Of a stretch of 64,000 bases of DNA, positions 1 to 12,149 are shown piece by piece. The notes below the pieces were generated by a model, which was not told where the DNA came from, made no database searches, and saw only the letters and a program-made list of their open reading frames with translations. The position numbers were made by a program, and so were the translations under genes. The stretch comes from Echiichthys vipera (lineage: Eukaryota; Chordata; Actinopteri; Perciformes; Trachinidae): assembly GCA_963691815.1 (NCBI GenBank), contig OY829655.1, forward strand, positions 30,368,771 to 30,432,770, given 5' to 3'. Numbering within the stretch: position 1 is the first letter of the stretch; each line of letters opens with the position of its first letter.

Positions 1-83
1 GCGTGTGACGTGTTACGGCGTGATGACGTATAGGCAGCAAGAAGCATTCTCCGAGGCCCAGGTAGTGTGAGTACAAACGGGCC
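1..83 (+). mobile_element. End of a Harbinger-like element cut by the window edge
   Basis: These 83 bases match 50,997-51,079 with only a handful of differences. There they form the right end of an element that also carries a broken SANT/Myb-like reading frame. Only the end is inside the window here. Assignment to the PIF/Harbinger group rests on the other copy. Confidence 0.5.
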
Positions 84-84
84 T

Positions 85-155
85 GGAGGGGGGGACAAGG
101 ACCCTAAAGCACGGGGCACGGGACGGACGCACAGTGGGAGGGCGCCCTGAGAACC
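85..155 (+). repeat. Short repeat, inverted copy at 1558-1632
   Basis: A stretch of about 70 bp (GGGGGGACAAGG...GGAGGGCGCCCT) recurs in reverse complement at 1558-1632 inside a TMEM237 intron. The copies differ at only a few positions. It adjoins the Harbinger-like end at 1-83 and may be part of the same family. No coding potential is seen. Confidence 0.55.
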
Positions 156-359
156 TCTTGGATCAGCCGTTAAATGCATCGTCACAAAGCACAGCCGCTC
201 TACAAACATGACGATCTCATAGAAAATGATGCAGTAGATTAAACTTCCAAACAGGACTTTACTTTAAACACATTTAGCTCATAAACATTTTTACTTAAGT
301 CTTAAGCCTGAACACTCGCTCCCCCTGTGGAGGTCGTATTTGTCGTGTCGTGCACAGAC

Positions 360-584
360 CTGTCGAACGCGGACACGGTGCTGACGGCCAGCAGCAGGTA
401 GAGCAGAGACTGGGCCGGGTACGCCAGTCTGTGGTACTGCTGCAGCAGGTTGGGCAGCGTGGTCATCTGGTCGCCCGCCAGCACGTACACAACAATGATG
501 TTCCACACCGCGTAACCGGCCAGGAACCCGTGAGAGAACAGACCAATCACCCTGCACACACACACACACACACGCAGACACGCA

Positions 585-626
<42 letters not shown>

Positions 627-657
627 GCACACACACACACACACACGCAGACACGCA

Positions 658-715
<58 letters not shown>

Positions 716-801
716 AAGTTTAGACGACTAAAGGTGATGGTTAAGTTGAATGACAGTGCTGTACTGTCATAGTTAGATGTACAAACAATCAATGAGGATA
801 T

Positions 802-845
<44 letters not shown>

Positions 846-2150
846 TGTGTTTGTGTGTGTGTGTGTGTGTGAATGTGTGTGTGTGAGTGCAGACCTGAAG
901 CTGCTGTGGACCTTCATAGCGACGTCTCTGGTGGTCCAGATCTGTCTGGGGTCCATGTAGTCCTCCATCAGCTCTGGGTGTCGAAACTGCTCAGCTCGCT
1001 CTGACTGGAAACGCCCTACACACACAGACACACACACAGACACACACAGACACACACACAGACACACACACACACACACAGACACACACACACACAGTTG
1101 CAGTTTCTGCGTTAACCCCTAGCTGTGGTGTTGTCCCTCGTCTCTCCCACTCACTGTTCCTCTCCACGAAGACTCTGCCCACGGGCTGGCTGTGTCCGTG
1201 GGGCGCCGAGAACAGGGAGTGCTGGGGGATCGGGGACTGGGCGTCCGTGACGATGTCGTCGTCTTCGGCTCCGAGGTCGTTGCTGTAGTGCTCCGTCGCC
1301 TTCACCTTCCTGCCCCGGGACGGTAGAAAGAGGACTTCATCTTCCCCTGACTTTAATAACTCTGGTGATTTTTTCATCATCACGTCCACGTTCATGTGTC
1401 CGTCTCTGGTGCTCACCTCTTTCTCTTTGTCTTCCTGGTCACAGCCACAGTCGCTTCCTCTCCGTCCATGTCTGGCTCCGGCAGGTCCCCGTTTGGCACG
1501 TCGGCAAGCTCCTCTTCCTGATCTGAGAACAAAACATCAAAGCTCTTAAAGATGGAGACATAGGGCGCCCCTCCCACTCTGCGTCCGTCCCGTGTCCCGT
1601 GCTTTAGGGCCCTTGTCCCCCCTAAGTATCCGTGCGCGTGTCTAACGTAGAGCAGAAATGAGCCTTTACACGAGCAGCCTTCTTGGCACGAATGAGCGTT
1701 TGTACCTATGGTCGGCGCCCTCTTCTTTTTCTTCTTCTTCTGTGGTGCTGGGTCCGGCGGCTCAGGCGTCAGAAGGTCTCTGCTGTCAGAGCGGCTACGG
1801 TGGGTCACCTCCTCCGCCTCCAGCTCCAGCCCCACTGTGGAGGAACACGAGAGAATGAGAGAGAGAATAAGAGAGAGAAGAGAAGAGAAGAGAAGAGAAG
1901 AGAAGAGAAGAGAAGAGAGGAGAAGAGAAGAGAAGAGAAGAGAAGAGAGGAGAAGAGAAGAGAAGAGAAGAGAGGAGAAGAGAAGAGAAGAGAAGAGAAG
2001 AGAGGAGAAGAGAAGAGAAGAGAAGAGAAGAGAGGAGAGGAGAGGAGAGTGGTGCGGAGCTGCAGGCGTTCCCCTCTCACCTTCGCCCGGCTCCTCTCCG
2101 CCGTTCGCCTCCTTCTTGGGCTTCTTCTTCTTGCTCTTGGCGGACGGCAT
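360..2150 (-). CDS. tmem237: TMEM237, transmembrane protein 237 (ciliary transition zone), 5' part of gene
   Basis: Six coding exons join in phase with GT-AG borders: 2150-2081, 1834-1706, 1522-1417, 1309-1155, 1015-895 and 551-360 (773 nt, 257 codons plus 2 nt). The product has a Lys-rich disordered N-terminus (KKKKPKK, KKKKKK), an acidic stretch (LGAEDDDIVTDAQ), the family signatures SQPVGRVFVE and WTTRDVAMKVH, then two membrane segments (GLFSHGFLAGYAVWNIIVVY and LLYLLLAVSTVSAF). In human TMEM237 these motifs occur in the same order, and the full protein has four membrane segments. The last two segments and the C-terminus must lie left of the window. The family works at the ciliary transition zone with MKS/JBTS proteins. 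The ATG at 2150 is provisional: an acceptor-like CACAG lies just upstream, and the human protein has extra N-terminal residues, so a further 5' exon is possible. Introns are filled with microsatellites, but exons and phases are intact. Confidence 0.95.
555..710. repeat. (CA)n microsatellite in TMEM237 intron
   Basis: Interrupted CA tract with CGCAGACA interruptions and an internal duplicated block. It lies directly against the acceptor of the exon at 551, so on the transcribed strand the intron ends in a long GT run followed by CAG. Confidence 0.95.
804..889. repeat. (GT)n microsatellite in TMEM237 intron
   Basis: A nearly pure GT tract ending a few bases from the donor of the exon at 895. 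Confidence 0.95.
1018..1096. repeat. (CA)n / (CACAGA)n microsatellite in TMEM237 intron
   Basis: CA repeat with regular CAGACA interruptions, next to the acceptor of the exon at 1015. Confidence 0.9.
1557..1632 (-). repeat. Inverted copy of repeat 85-155
   Basis: Reverse complement of 85-155 with few mismatches, inside the TMEM237 intron between exons 1706 and 1522. Confidence 0.55.
1849..2050. repeat. (AGAAG)n purine-strand satellite in TMEM237 intron 1
   Basis: About 200 bp of GAGAA/GAGGAGAA pentamer-based repeats with purines only on the plus strand. It fills most of the intron between exons 2081 and 1834. Long open frames over it are artefacts of the repeat. Confidence 0.95.
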
Positions 2151-2370
2151 GCTCTCTCTGTGATGAGGATCCTTTTCAGCGTGTAAGTGTATTTACCTGT
2201 TTATAGTCTTTTATTTAGGTCACTTCATTTGGGTTAAACAAGGATCGCGCTGAGGCCGGAGATAAGTGGATCAGCCTGAGCTTTGAGGTTTGAAGCTGCG
2301 AGGAAACAAAGAGCGTTTAAAAGACATCTGCGACGTGTTGCATCATAAACGTCATCATTATGACGAGAGA

Positions 2371-2615
2371 AGAGTCCCTACACACAAAACAAAGCAGCAA
2401 TGGGCTCCTTCCACTGTAATGGACTTTACTATGAGAGGAGCTGGTACAGGGGCCAGTAGGTAAGTCTTTAAAACACTCTTTAATAAACTCTGGCTTCACT
2501 AACTACGCTGTTGCTGCTTTGTTGTGTGTGTAGGGACTCTTCTCATGCTGCTGCAGAGGTTTGCTGTTATTTTCAGCAGCATTAGTGGTTAAAAAAGACC
2601 TTTGAATGCCTTCAC
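2371..2615. repeat. Hairpin-ended dispersed repeat, copy 1
   Basis: Arms at 2371-2400 and 2511-2540 are 30-bp inverted repeats with one mismatch (AGAGTCCCTACACAC...). Bases 2383-2615 recur almost unchanged at 19,289-19,522, where the left arm is mostly missing. The structure resembles a non-autonomous DNA transposon (MITE), with further repeat sequence beyond the right arm. Confidence 0.7.
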
Positions 2616-4530
2616 TTCCTCGAGCTAACCACTGTTAGCGCTTTGAGGCTGTTAGCGTCTCTCCGTCTTTCTCCATAAACGGTTGAGCAACGAAAAAAAC
2701 TGTCTCCTTAGATAATTTTGATGTGTTTTCATAGAAATTTAAGTTGTTTTTTTAAATGAATGTTACTTTTTTTGACACTTTCTTGTTTGTTTTGGTCTTT
2801 TTAACCTAAATATATATTACATTAGATGATATTATGTATTTACTTGAACCTTATAGTGTTAACTTTACCCATTTGTGCTTCAGTTGAAAAAGACCACAGG
2901 GTCAATTTTCGCCCGACTTACACTTTAAAGAAAACAGAAATATTAAAAAAGTAGAGTTGCTAATTATGAGCTAATTAAAGTGTTTCTGTGTCTGAAGTGT
3001 TTCAGTGCTCACCTGTGCAGAAGCCTGTCCCAGCCTCCCCTCCTGTCTCTGGTCCTGTTAAGCTGTAAGTGTCTTAGGCTGAGCCTCGGTCTCAGATCTC
3101 ACCCTCCTCCTCTTTTATTCCTCCGTCTTCTGTTCGACCCTAAAAAGCTGCAGAAAGAAGCTGCTGGACTTTTCAGATGTGTAAAAGTCTGAACGTCCAG
3201 AGTGAAGCAGATAAACAGAGAAGCAGGAAAGAGGAGCAGGGTTTAACAGTGACAGGTGGATCATGTGCTGAGCCCCGACCGCCTCGGCGAGCTCCGTGGT
3301 TGGTCGATCAGCTGTGATGTCACCCACCGGCCGTGCTACTAAGTAGCTGGAGATGCTAATAATCCCTCCACCTGCTCTGCTGCCTCTTTCCTCCAACAGA
3401 TCCGACCACTCAGAATTATGAATCTGATGTTTTCTACTTTTCAAAATGAAAGTTTTGCTGCGACACGAGGAACGAAGACTCACCAGGTTCAGGTTTGTGC
3501 TCATGAAGGCGAAGAAAAGCCGTTGGTTTGAGGTTAACAGGTCAGAGTTTAGAGCTCCACAGCAGAAACCAGGTCGACACACACACAATCCTATTACACA
3601 AACACACACAGACACACTTTTTTCATGCATCGGTCCAGTTTGAGTGGGCTCTTTTGGGACTTACATGCATCAAATAAACCATCGAGATCGCCATGATTCA
3701 TGATTCTGTGACTTCTCTGACTTAATAGTCTTGGAAATTATTTATTTATTTATTATTTATATTATGGAATTTTTATATTCTTAATATTACAAACTAATGA
3801 AGTCCTTTTAAAGCGAGTCATGTGGTGCCTTTAAGGTCCAGATGTAAATGTCAGACAGGTTCCTGTTGATGTGAGTCAGCTGGAGACATCTTCCTCTGAA
3901 CACGTGGACGGGCTCAGGGTTTCCAGTTCACTTCTGTTTTGTGCTTTTAAAGTGATTTTGTGGGAGCGAGCGGAGAGGAGAAACACGGTCTCTCTCAGCG
4001 TGTCGGTGCGCAGAGATGAGAGGACGCCGTCGGCCTCTACGGCCACGAATGAACCTCCTGTTTCTGTTGGCGTTAAGTTTAAGCAGAAGGCGAAGGCAGA
4101 GTGGCAACACCGAGGACGGGTTTGGATCATAAAAGGCAACAGCAGAGAAGGGATTCAAACCATGGAACGCTGTTTTTCCTGTGTGTCACGCACGGGGAGC
4201 CTCACTCTGTTAAAGGCTACGCAGCACGAAGAGTGAACCGTTACTCGAGTATCGACGTCACCACCGAGTGCTCGGGTACTCGTGCCCATCCCGAGCATCC
4301 ACGTTGATTTTAACACACACATTAATCCAGGTTCATGCAAACTAACATTTCACTGTGTTTATGAAGAAAATATCGACACACAAACACAACATTTCCTCTT
4401 TTATCCGTTCACCGTTGTTACCTGTGGTGTTGTTTGGATAGATGACATTAAGCCCAAGGATGCAGCGAGAAGACGCTAATCCTGCGGCTAAATCGTCTGA
4501 GCTGCAGCTGTCCTGCTGAGGATTAACCTG

Positions 4531-4588
4531 ACACACACACACACACACACACACAGGCACACACGCACGCACACACACACACACACAG
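4531..4588. repeat. (CA)n microsatellite
   Basis: CA tract with GCACACACGCACGC interruptions. Confidence 0.9.
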
Positions 4589-4929
4589 AGGCACAAACAT
4601 GATTTTAACTTGATCTTTAATTAATTCACACGTTCAGTTTCCTTCAGGATGAAACACGTCGTGCTTTTATTGAAGCTGCAGGTGGACCCCCCCCCCTGCT
4701 GTCTTCCTCTGGGTCCAAATCGACCCCACCCCCCCACCGCAGCGACAGTTCTCTGAGTGTCCACTAGGGGCAGGTTTCATAACAGAGCAGTTTCTCATTG
4801 AGCCCCATGTTAAACAGGCCGTTTACACAGCATCATTAAACCTGTTTAAGGACAAAAGAACATTCTAGTCTGTGTGTTTAGCTCACATCTCCATGGCAAC
4901 ACTGAGGGGGAGGGGCTAGTTTTTATTTT

Positions 4930-5115
4930 ATTGGAGGTTAAAGTTTATGAATAATTAGGGGCGTGGCCTCTTGAGTGACAGCTAGCCTCTGGCCCTCACT
5001 ACTCCTCGGAGGTAAACATCAGCCAGATGGACGTACGCCCCTCCCTCCAACGTCACATACATGCCCTTTTTTGGTCAGAGGAAATGAGGCTGAGTCAAAG
5101 TCTGACAGGATGGGG
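4930..5115. repeat. Dispersed repeat (ATTAGGGGCGTGGCCT family), copy 1
   Basis: The first half matches 34,608-34,680 (TGAATAATTAGGGGCG...GTGACAGCTA). The second half matches 35,300-35,390 (AACGTCA...AGTCAAAGTCTGACA). In the second location the halves are about 600 bp apart. No coding potential. Confidence 0.6.
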
Positions 5116-6098
5116 ACTCCTGTAGGCGAGGACGATTGGATCAAGTTGAGAGAACGGACCTGACGGAGACAGAGTTTCAACACCGTGGATTTCTTTTACA
5201 TTTTAGTGCCGTACGCTTATTAGGAGCATTTTAAGATTACAGAGGAAAAGGGTCAAAATGGCAGAAAGGGAAGAATAGCTTTAAGGGAAACCGGCTCCTT
5301 TATCCGTCTCTGTGTCGCAGCTGCTTCCAACAACAGTCCACTGGAGGAGTCGCATCCAGTTTCCCTCGGACTGTCCCAACCTCAGCTTTAGTTTTTTATC
5401 TGTTTCCTGTTTTCTCCAGTCTGACTCTCACGTCATTCAGACTCTGCCACTCCCCTCTGCTTTACTCTACCTGCTGACTGCACTCACCTGTCCTGTCCCA
5501 CCCCCACCTGCTCCTCATCAGCCCCTTCAGACACCGGTCCATTTCCCTCAGTTCTCTGCCAGATTGTAGTTTGTTCACCGAGCTCTACAGCGTTCCAGTT
5601 TTCCTGATCCTGACCGTCCGTGTTTCCACTTAATTTTTTTGTTTCTGACTTCCTGCTTTCCCTGTTAGATAGATCTGTTTTCCCCGCTGACTGAGTCCCT
5701 GTTTGACCCCTGCTTTGAATTAAACTCTGTTTTTGCACCTGAACGGTTTCCCTGTGTCGTGCTTTTGGGTTCTTGCCTGACTCTAACCGGGAGAACAGCT
5801 CCCGTGATCCCACGCTGCTTCCCCCCAAACTGCATCTTTGCCTTTGGTTTTATTAAAAGACAAAATTATACACATGTTAAATTCTTCTAAAATACTATTT
5901 CAGAGTTTTGATGCAAAATTCCAAAGGCAAACAGGAGAAAATGTCCTTCATGTAGTGACGTCTCCTCCTCCTCAAGTTCTTCTTCTTCTTCTTTCCTCCC
6001 TTTCTTGTTATTTCACTCAGTTCAGTTTCCTTTCTTCAAACACTTCTCCGTCTTTTTTCCCTCCTAATTCTCCGTCTCATCCTTCGTTCCCCTCTCCT

Positions 6099-9000
6099 CT
6101 ACTCGTGCGTGCGGCTCCAGCTGACGGGGATCCACTGCGGTTCCTCCTGTGCCTCCTGGATGACGGAGCAGAGCTGCATGCACGCGACCTGCAGGTCGTC
6201 GTTCACCAGCACTCTGTCGAAGAACTGTTTGTACTTGGCCTCCATGAGCCGGGACACCTCCTCCAGCTCCAGCAGGTCCTCGTCCTGCAGCGGGGAAGGG
6301 TTGAAACAAGGCTTTCGTACCGTTTTTTGCTTCAAGTTGCAAAAATCATGGAGGACAAAAGCTTTGTGGGAGCTATTTAGTTACTTATTGTTGTTTAGTT
6401 TTGATGATTCTTCATTCATGTTATTTCATTATGATTAGATTTCTATTAGTTTCTTGTTTATTATTTGTTCTTTGTTTCATTCGGGGCACCTGAAATTATA
6501 AAGGTAGGCTGTCGGTAACGGACCAGCATGCACCTGGGTGGGAGAATGTTTCTTTACCGGAGAGGAAGTGTAACGGTAAAATGATTACTAGATGTGATGC
6601 TTGTTGCAGGGTAAAATAACTAATAACCATGTTAATAATAATAATAACGATCACTTCTCTAGACCGAGAAACTAATTGAAGGGTATTTCCCATCATGCAA
6701 CACTGTTTAAAATGTAAATAACACAGTTGGTGTCTGAAATATTCTGTTTTTATCATCCTAACGTCTCAGCGGAAGCGTACACACACTTCCTGCTCTTCGT
6801 TCACTGTCGTATTTCAGTTTTGGGTGTCGGCGCTGTAACACCGTCGGCGCTCTTACTGTGAACGCTCGGTTGACGGTGCAGCCGGTGATGATCCGGGCGT
6901 CTCTCCGGGTTTGTCTCAGTCTGTCGGGACCCGGAGCTTTGATGAAGATCACGTAGGGTTTAAGTTTCCCCGTCCTCAGCGGCGGGATGCTCTGACAACA
7001 AAAACAAACACACGCGGGATTACTGGGTTAATCCGCCGCTAAAAATAGTCCCAAACAAATGTGTCTTTGTCTTTTTAAAGATTTATGTCACAGACAGGAA
7101 GTCGGACCATAACAAAGACGGACTCATGTGGGTGATTTGGTGAAAATACGGAAAAAAAGACGCCTTATAGAGCAGCTTTATTTCTTACAGGAGAGTTTTG
7201 TTAAAGGAGGCGTGAAAAATGGCGCCTATTCATTCCTTTGGAAAGCCGCTCGGTGGCGCAGGCACCCTTTGAGGACGCCGCCATTTTTGGTTTTCATGAA
7301 CACAGGAGGACTTAGCGGATGCAGAAATCTTCCTGTTCCCGACCACGTCCGAGCGCCAAGTACCACGAGCGAGTCAGACTCGAACAGGCTCAGCTCATGA
7401 GTATCTTCATCAAATTATGAACGCAAATGTTTTTGTAGTAGAGAGTCTGAAGATAATTATGAGCCTTTCCATTGGTATCCAGAACATGTTTTCGGAGGTT
7501 ATCTCCTCTTCCCCGCATGTTTGGGAGTGAATGGACGACCGCCACTCAAACAGACGAGTGCTGCAGTACCGCGCTTGGCCACTAAGCCCGTGATTAGAGC
7601 ACCTGTCCTAAGGGACCTGGGCTGCGAGCTAATGTTAGCTTAGCATGACTTCTTCCTGAAACTCACATGTGGCTCAACATCGATGATGCACATCCGCCCT
7701 CGCTTCAGCACCTCGTCGATGGCGTCAGTGCTGGTCCCGTACAGGTGGCCTTTATACTCGCCATACTCCACAAACCTGAACACACAGCAGACGCACAAAC
7801 ACACTCCACACACCGTAACAGGAAATCAAATTAAGATCACACAGGAACAGTGAGAGGAGGAAGAGGAGCGCACCTGTGGTTACACACCATGTACTCAAAC
7901 AGCTCCTTGGTGACAAAGTGGTACTCTCTTCCTGTCTGCTCCCCCGCTCTGATTGGACGAGTGGTGTCTGGGAGAAAAGGGCGACAGCCAATCAAAGCTG
8001 GTGTATTCATCAGGGCACCAGGGAACGCTCTGGCCCTCTGCATTAATGTGTAGAGGTTGGTGCGCTTTGGCGGCAGCCATGTTGAATGTATTGTTTTTCT
8101 TGAAATTATTATGTTTCGCATCTTTGAGGGGCTCAGGACGCACGTAGGCTCCCAGAAACCGGCTCACAGGTCAAAAGTGGCGGAAATTGCAAAGTTCAAA
8201 AGTCAGTTGGGTCACTCTTGGCCAGCGGGCTCCATAGCGCCCCCAAACGCACGCCATGGTTGGTAAGTTCTTTTGATGTACATGAAATTTGGTGGAATCA
8301 TTGCTCTCATCTTAAAGAGCACATGTACACTTTTGGAATGGAAGTGGAAGTCGGCCATTTTTGATTTCCTGCGTCAATTTACATTTTACGAACACATGTT
8401 TGAGGACTTAAGGATGCACAAAAACAGACAAAATGTTTCAACCAAGTTCAAACTAGTAATTACTTCGTTTTGATGCCACAGTCGGGCTTGGACGTGGCTC
8501 GTCGGCTCTATAGCGCCCCCTAATTACTTCTACCATTTTTAAGGTGCTAATCGTGCTCTTAAGCGCACAGAAAGTTGCACATGCATCATTAGTGTCTAGG
8601 CGTAATACCTGATATGGGTCTTGGGCTTGTGTGTGTTAAAGTGACTCGAGGGCGCCCCCTGGAATATTTCAAAGTCACTGCCCCCATCTATAAATTTGAT
8701 GTAGACGTATGAAATTTGGTAGGCGGATGTAAAGTATGGAGCCTTTAAAAAAAGCCTATTGGAGCCATACCCTAAGTCCAACAGGAAGTCGGCCATTTTG
8801 GATTTACTGTGGCATTTTTTCACAAAGTGAAGCCAGTCGGACGTGTTGTACTTTAATGAACTCCTCCTTGATAATCAAGCCGAGTAACTTAAAATCTGGT
8901 CGGTTGCATCTAAAGACCTTTGTGATGCTAAATTGCGAAGCTTTTGAGGATTCATGGAACGCCCTTGATGTGGCGTGCCGGTGAATTTTGCCCAAAACTT

Positions 9001-9425
9001 CAAAAAGAAAGTTAGTGAGTGAGTAAGTGAGTGTGAGTAAGAAAGTAGGTTTTAAATAAGTGTTGGATACATACGAGGTACGGGTCCCTGGAAGGTGGAA
9101 GGGTTCAGTTTGATGAGTCTTTTCCTCAGTTCGTTCACTCCGACCCTGGCAGCACCTGGACACGGTTTATATGAATATATATCACAGAGGATTAAAGAGA
9201 AACAAACACAACTCTGGAACAAAATACTGAATGAAAACAATAATTGAAGCGTCTCACCGATGAGGATGATGAGGCGGTGGTTCTCCTGCGGGGGGCGCTG
9301 GTACAAAGCCACCTCCTCGTAGGGGGTGGACAGAGCGCTGCTGCTGGGCGAGCAGGAGGTGCACGACTGACGTCTCCTCCTGAAGGACGACCTCCTCCAC
9401 AGACGAAAACTCCGCCGGAAACCAG
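6099..9425 (-). CDS. mpp4: MPP4 exons for the guanylate-kinase-like domain and C-terminus
   Basis: Six exons: 9425-9258, 9155-9075, 7967-7874, 7775-7667, 6991-6857 and 6284-6099. They give AGFRRSFRLW, the TPYEEV linker, the degenerate P-loop IGAARVGVNE, GPVPHTTR, FVEYGEYKGHLYGTS, KPYVIFIKAPG, then DEDLLELEE and WIPVSW before the stop. A canonical P-loop would end in GK[S/T]. No lysine is present here, as in other MAGUK GUK domains, which bind phosphopeptides and are not active kinases. Phases at all five internal junctions agree (1,1,2,0,0). Confidence 0.95.
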
Positions 9426-11303
9426 CTGCGGAGCACAACTCCTTCATTCAATCGTTCTGTCAGTTACAGTATTATTCATCAAACTGCTGACACAGGAACA
9501 GATTTACATTATTACACTTTTCTATTTAAAAGTATGTGTCTACTGTGTTTATTTATTTATCGATACCCGTCTGTGTTAAGCTGCGGGTACATAGAGAAGT
9601 TCAATAATGCTTCAGTTGCTACGAGTGGATGTTATAAATAAATAAAATGTCTTGTCAGTGAAAATTAAGCTGAAACGCTCAATATCGCTCATCACAGGTA
9701 AAAAGAACAAGTTTCTGCTCAGTTTTCAAAGTAAACTTTCCACTGAAATCATTTAAAAATACAGGAGCAGCTGCATCAACGGGGAGCGGTCGCTGTGCTT
9801 CGGCGGCCGCCATGTTGAATGCAAACTGTAAACACAAAACTGCCTGCGACGTTTCTGTCGTCATCGGGTTTAAGCAGCCAATAGGGCGCCAGATGGAAAC
9901 AGCCAGCTCGGGGATTGGATCCAGAAAACAGGAGGAACAGACCTGCTCTGTTCGAGACCCAGGTGCAGTCTATTCACTCACTAATTTAATTACTCACTCA
10001 TTCACTCAGTCTTACCCAGGTAGATTCCATCAGTAATATCCGAGTCGTCCTCATCTGAAGAAAGAAAGAAAACATTAAACTTTATAAAACGCATATTTAT
10101 ACTATACTGTGTGTAGTATCTGATCTTTACGCCTGTACGGTACAAACTCAAACTGCTGCAGATCAACAATGTGACTCTATGATTTAATCGTCTGATAAAC
10201 TCCCTTTAGTCACCTGAACACGTACCAAAGTGTATTTCTTCGTGCCCTGAGGAGAAAACACAAGATGAGGATTCATTCCAGTCCGTAAAAACCTGTCTTT
10301 TTTATTCCTCCCTGTGTCTGACTTGTTTTACCTGTTACGCTGCGTTTGTCTTCAGCCAGAGTTCGATCGTCCTCTGGAACAGACGAAAGAAAAGTACTTT
10401 AACAAAATCACTTCATAGATATCATCACTGATGTCACATGACACAACAACAACAACAGACACTGATGTAATAATTATTACGCCATGAGCCGCCTCACCGT
10501 CATCAGCCAGAGTCACTGAGCACGGACAGCAGCGTCGACACAGAAGAAAAAAACACTGTTAAAGGTGATTTTTCACAACACGCTTGAGTTGAGTGTGTGT
10601 GGAGAGGAACAGACTGTCAGAGTGACTTTTGTTTTTTGTCCTCACACGGTTCACCTGCTCTACAACTGATGGAAGTCTTTTAAATGTCAAACTCATCATC
10701 TTCACCTCACAGGTTGTTCATTTGTGATGAATAAAGCCGCATAACAGCAGGGGCTGTATTCACAAAACATCTTCAGGCTCAGAGTCGGTCCTAAAGAGTA
10801 TTTATGAACAATAGCTGCTTATCGATAACAAATTATGGCTGACAGCCTCGTCACTGACGGTTATGCTGCGTTTACTTGTAATCTGAAATCTGGAACTTCC
10901 CATTTCTGAGTCAGGCTTGTAGTAAGGGCAGAAGTGTAACAGGAGCGTGTGTGTGTGTGTGGATTTAAGAGGGGGACATAAAGGGGACGGACCGGAAGTA
11001 GAGAGTGTTTCAATAAAGTTTACAAAAGAACAATTCTTATTATTGTTTAATATCTTCCGTCAAAGAGGGGAAAAGGGCTTTTGCTATGGCAACTTTATCT
11101 CGGTCTTGTGAAAATAATGATGAATGAATGAATGAATGAATGCTCACAGGGTCTGATGCAGGTATGAACCTGTAATGGCTGACACCACCACTGCTCCCTC
11201 TGTTTACTGCAGAGAGCGAGAGAGAGAGAGAGAGTGAGAGAGAGAGAGAGAGAGAGAGTGAGAGAGAGAGAGAGAGTGAGAGAGAGAGAGAGAGTGAGAG
11301 AGA

Positions 11304-11342
<39 letters not shown>

Positions 11343-12115
11343 GGCCTTTAAAGTCAGTGTCAGTAAATTCAGAGATTTGTTTTAAAACACATCAGACATG
11401 TTCGACACTACACAGACTTTAAACACCTGCATGCATACGGCGTGCCGACTACTCTAAATTAAAATATTTTAAAATAATATCTGTCTATAATATAATATTT
11501 GCTATTTGTGGTGTTGAAGCGTCACCTCTTCAGCATGCTGGCAGAGGGAATCAGACCAGCGCAGGACACGGCGCAGGGCAGCCTCCTGGCCTGCCACCAG
11601 CATCCGTCCGACTGGTCGACCACCTCCAGCACGTCTCCTCTGCTGAACGCCACCCCTGCATCAGGGCAGGGGATGGAGGAGTCCTGCAGAGGGCAGTAGT
11701 CCACCATCGCCTTCATGTACACCTGACAGAGAGAGAGAGAGGGAGAGGGGGAGAGAGAGAGAGAGAGACACACACATTTAAACATATATTTTCTTTTTAT
11801 TCTACTCCACTACATCTCAGAGGCTCTACATTTATCTGACAGCTCTACATATAATCAGTAAATAATATATAAGTCCTAGATTCGACTACTCAAACATATG
11901 TAAGGCATTTAAAATGAGCTTCATCTTTACCAGCTGCAACTTTAAAGTACTGTTTACGTGTTAATGCATCAAATATAATGCGTAATTGTAAAGTCTCAAA
12001 TTAATCTGAACTTTGGCCACAAAGTACTTCTGGAAATGCTCCGACTTTTGGTTTCCAAAAACAACCACTTTTATCAGAAAAACGGCCGTTTTCAGAGGGC
12101 AGAAGTGTAATAGGA

Positions 12116-12149
<34 letters not shown>

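Larger units (their letters stand above)
2151..6098. other. Intergenic region between TMEM237 and MPP4
   Basis: No exon with good borders and conserved content was found here. It holds the hairpin repeat 2371-2615, a CA tract near 4531-4588, a dispersed repeat at 4930-5115, and AT-rich stretches. The TMEM237 promoter should lie just above 2150. The segment at about 5290-5790 has the style of a LINE 3' region (AATTAAACTCTGTTTTTGCA) but could not be assigned. Confidence 0.6.

Noticed and set aside
291..1091. Open frames of Cys/Val or His/Thr repeats over CA/GT tracts
   Set aside because: They are translations of dinucleotide repeats within TMEM237 introns.
1413..2186. Long open frames with Ser-Leu-Leu-Phe or Arg-Glu-Glu-Lys repeats
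   Set aside because: They read through the (AGAAG)n intron. Only the TMEM237 exon parts at 2081-2150, 1706-1834 and 1417-1522 are coding.
10655..10665. An 11-nt micro-exon in MPP4 that would fit in phase
   Set aside because: The 59-nt exon at 11,206-11,148 fits the same phases and encodes KQREQWW...HTC, matching the known MPP4 sequence after the SH3, so the 11-nt exon is not needed.
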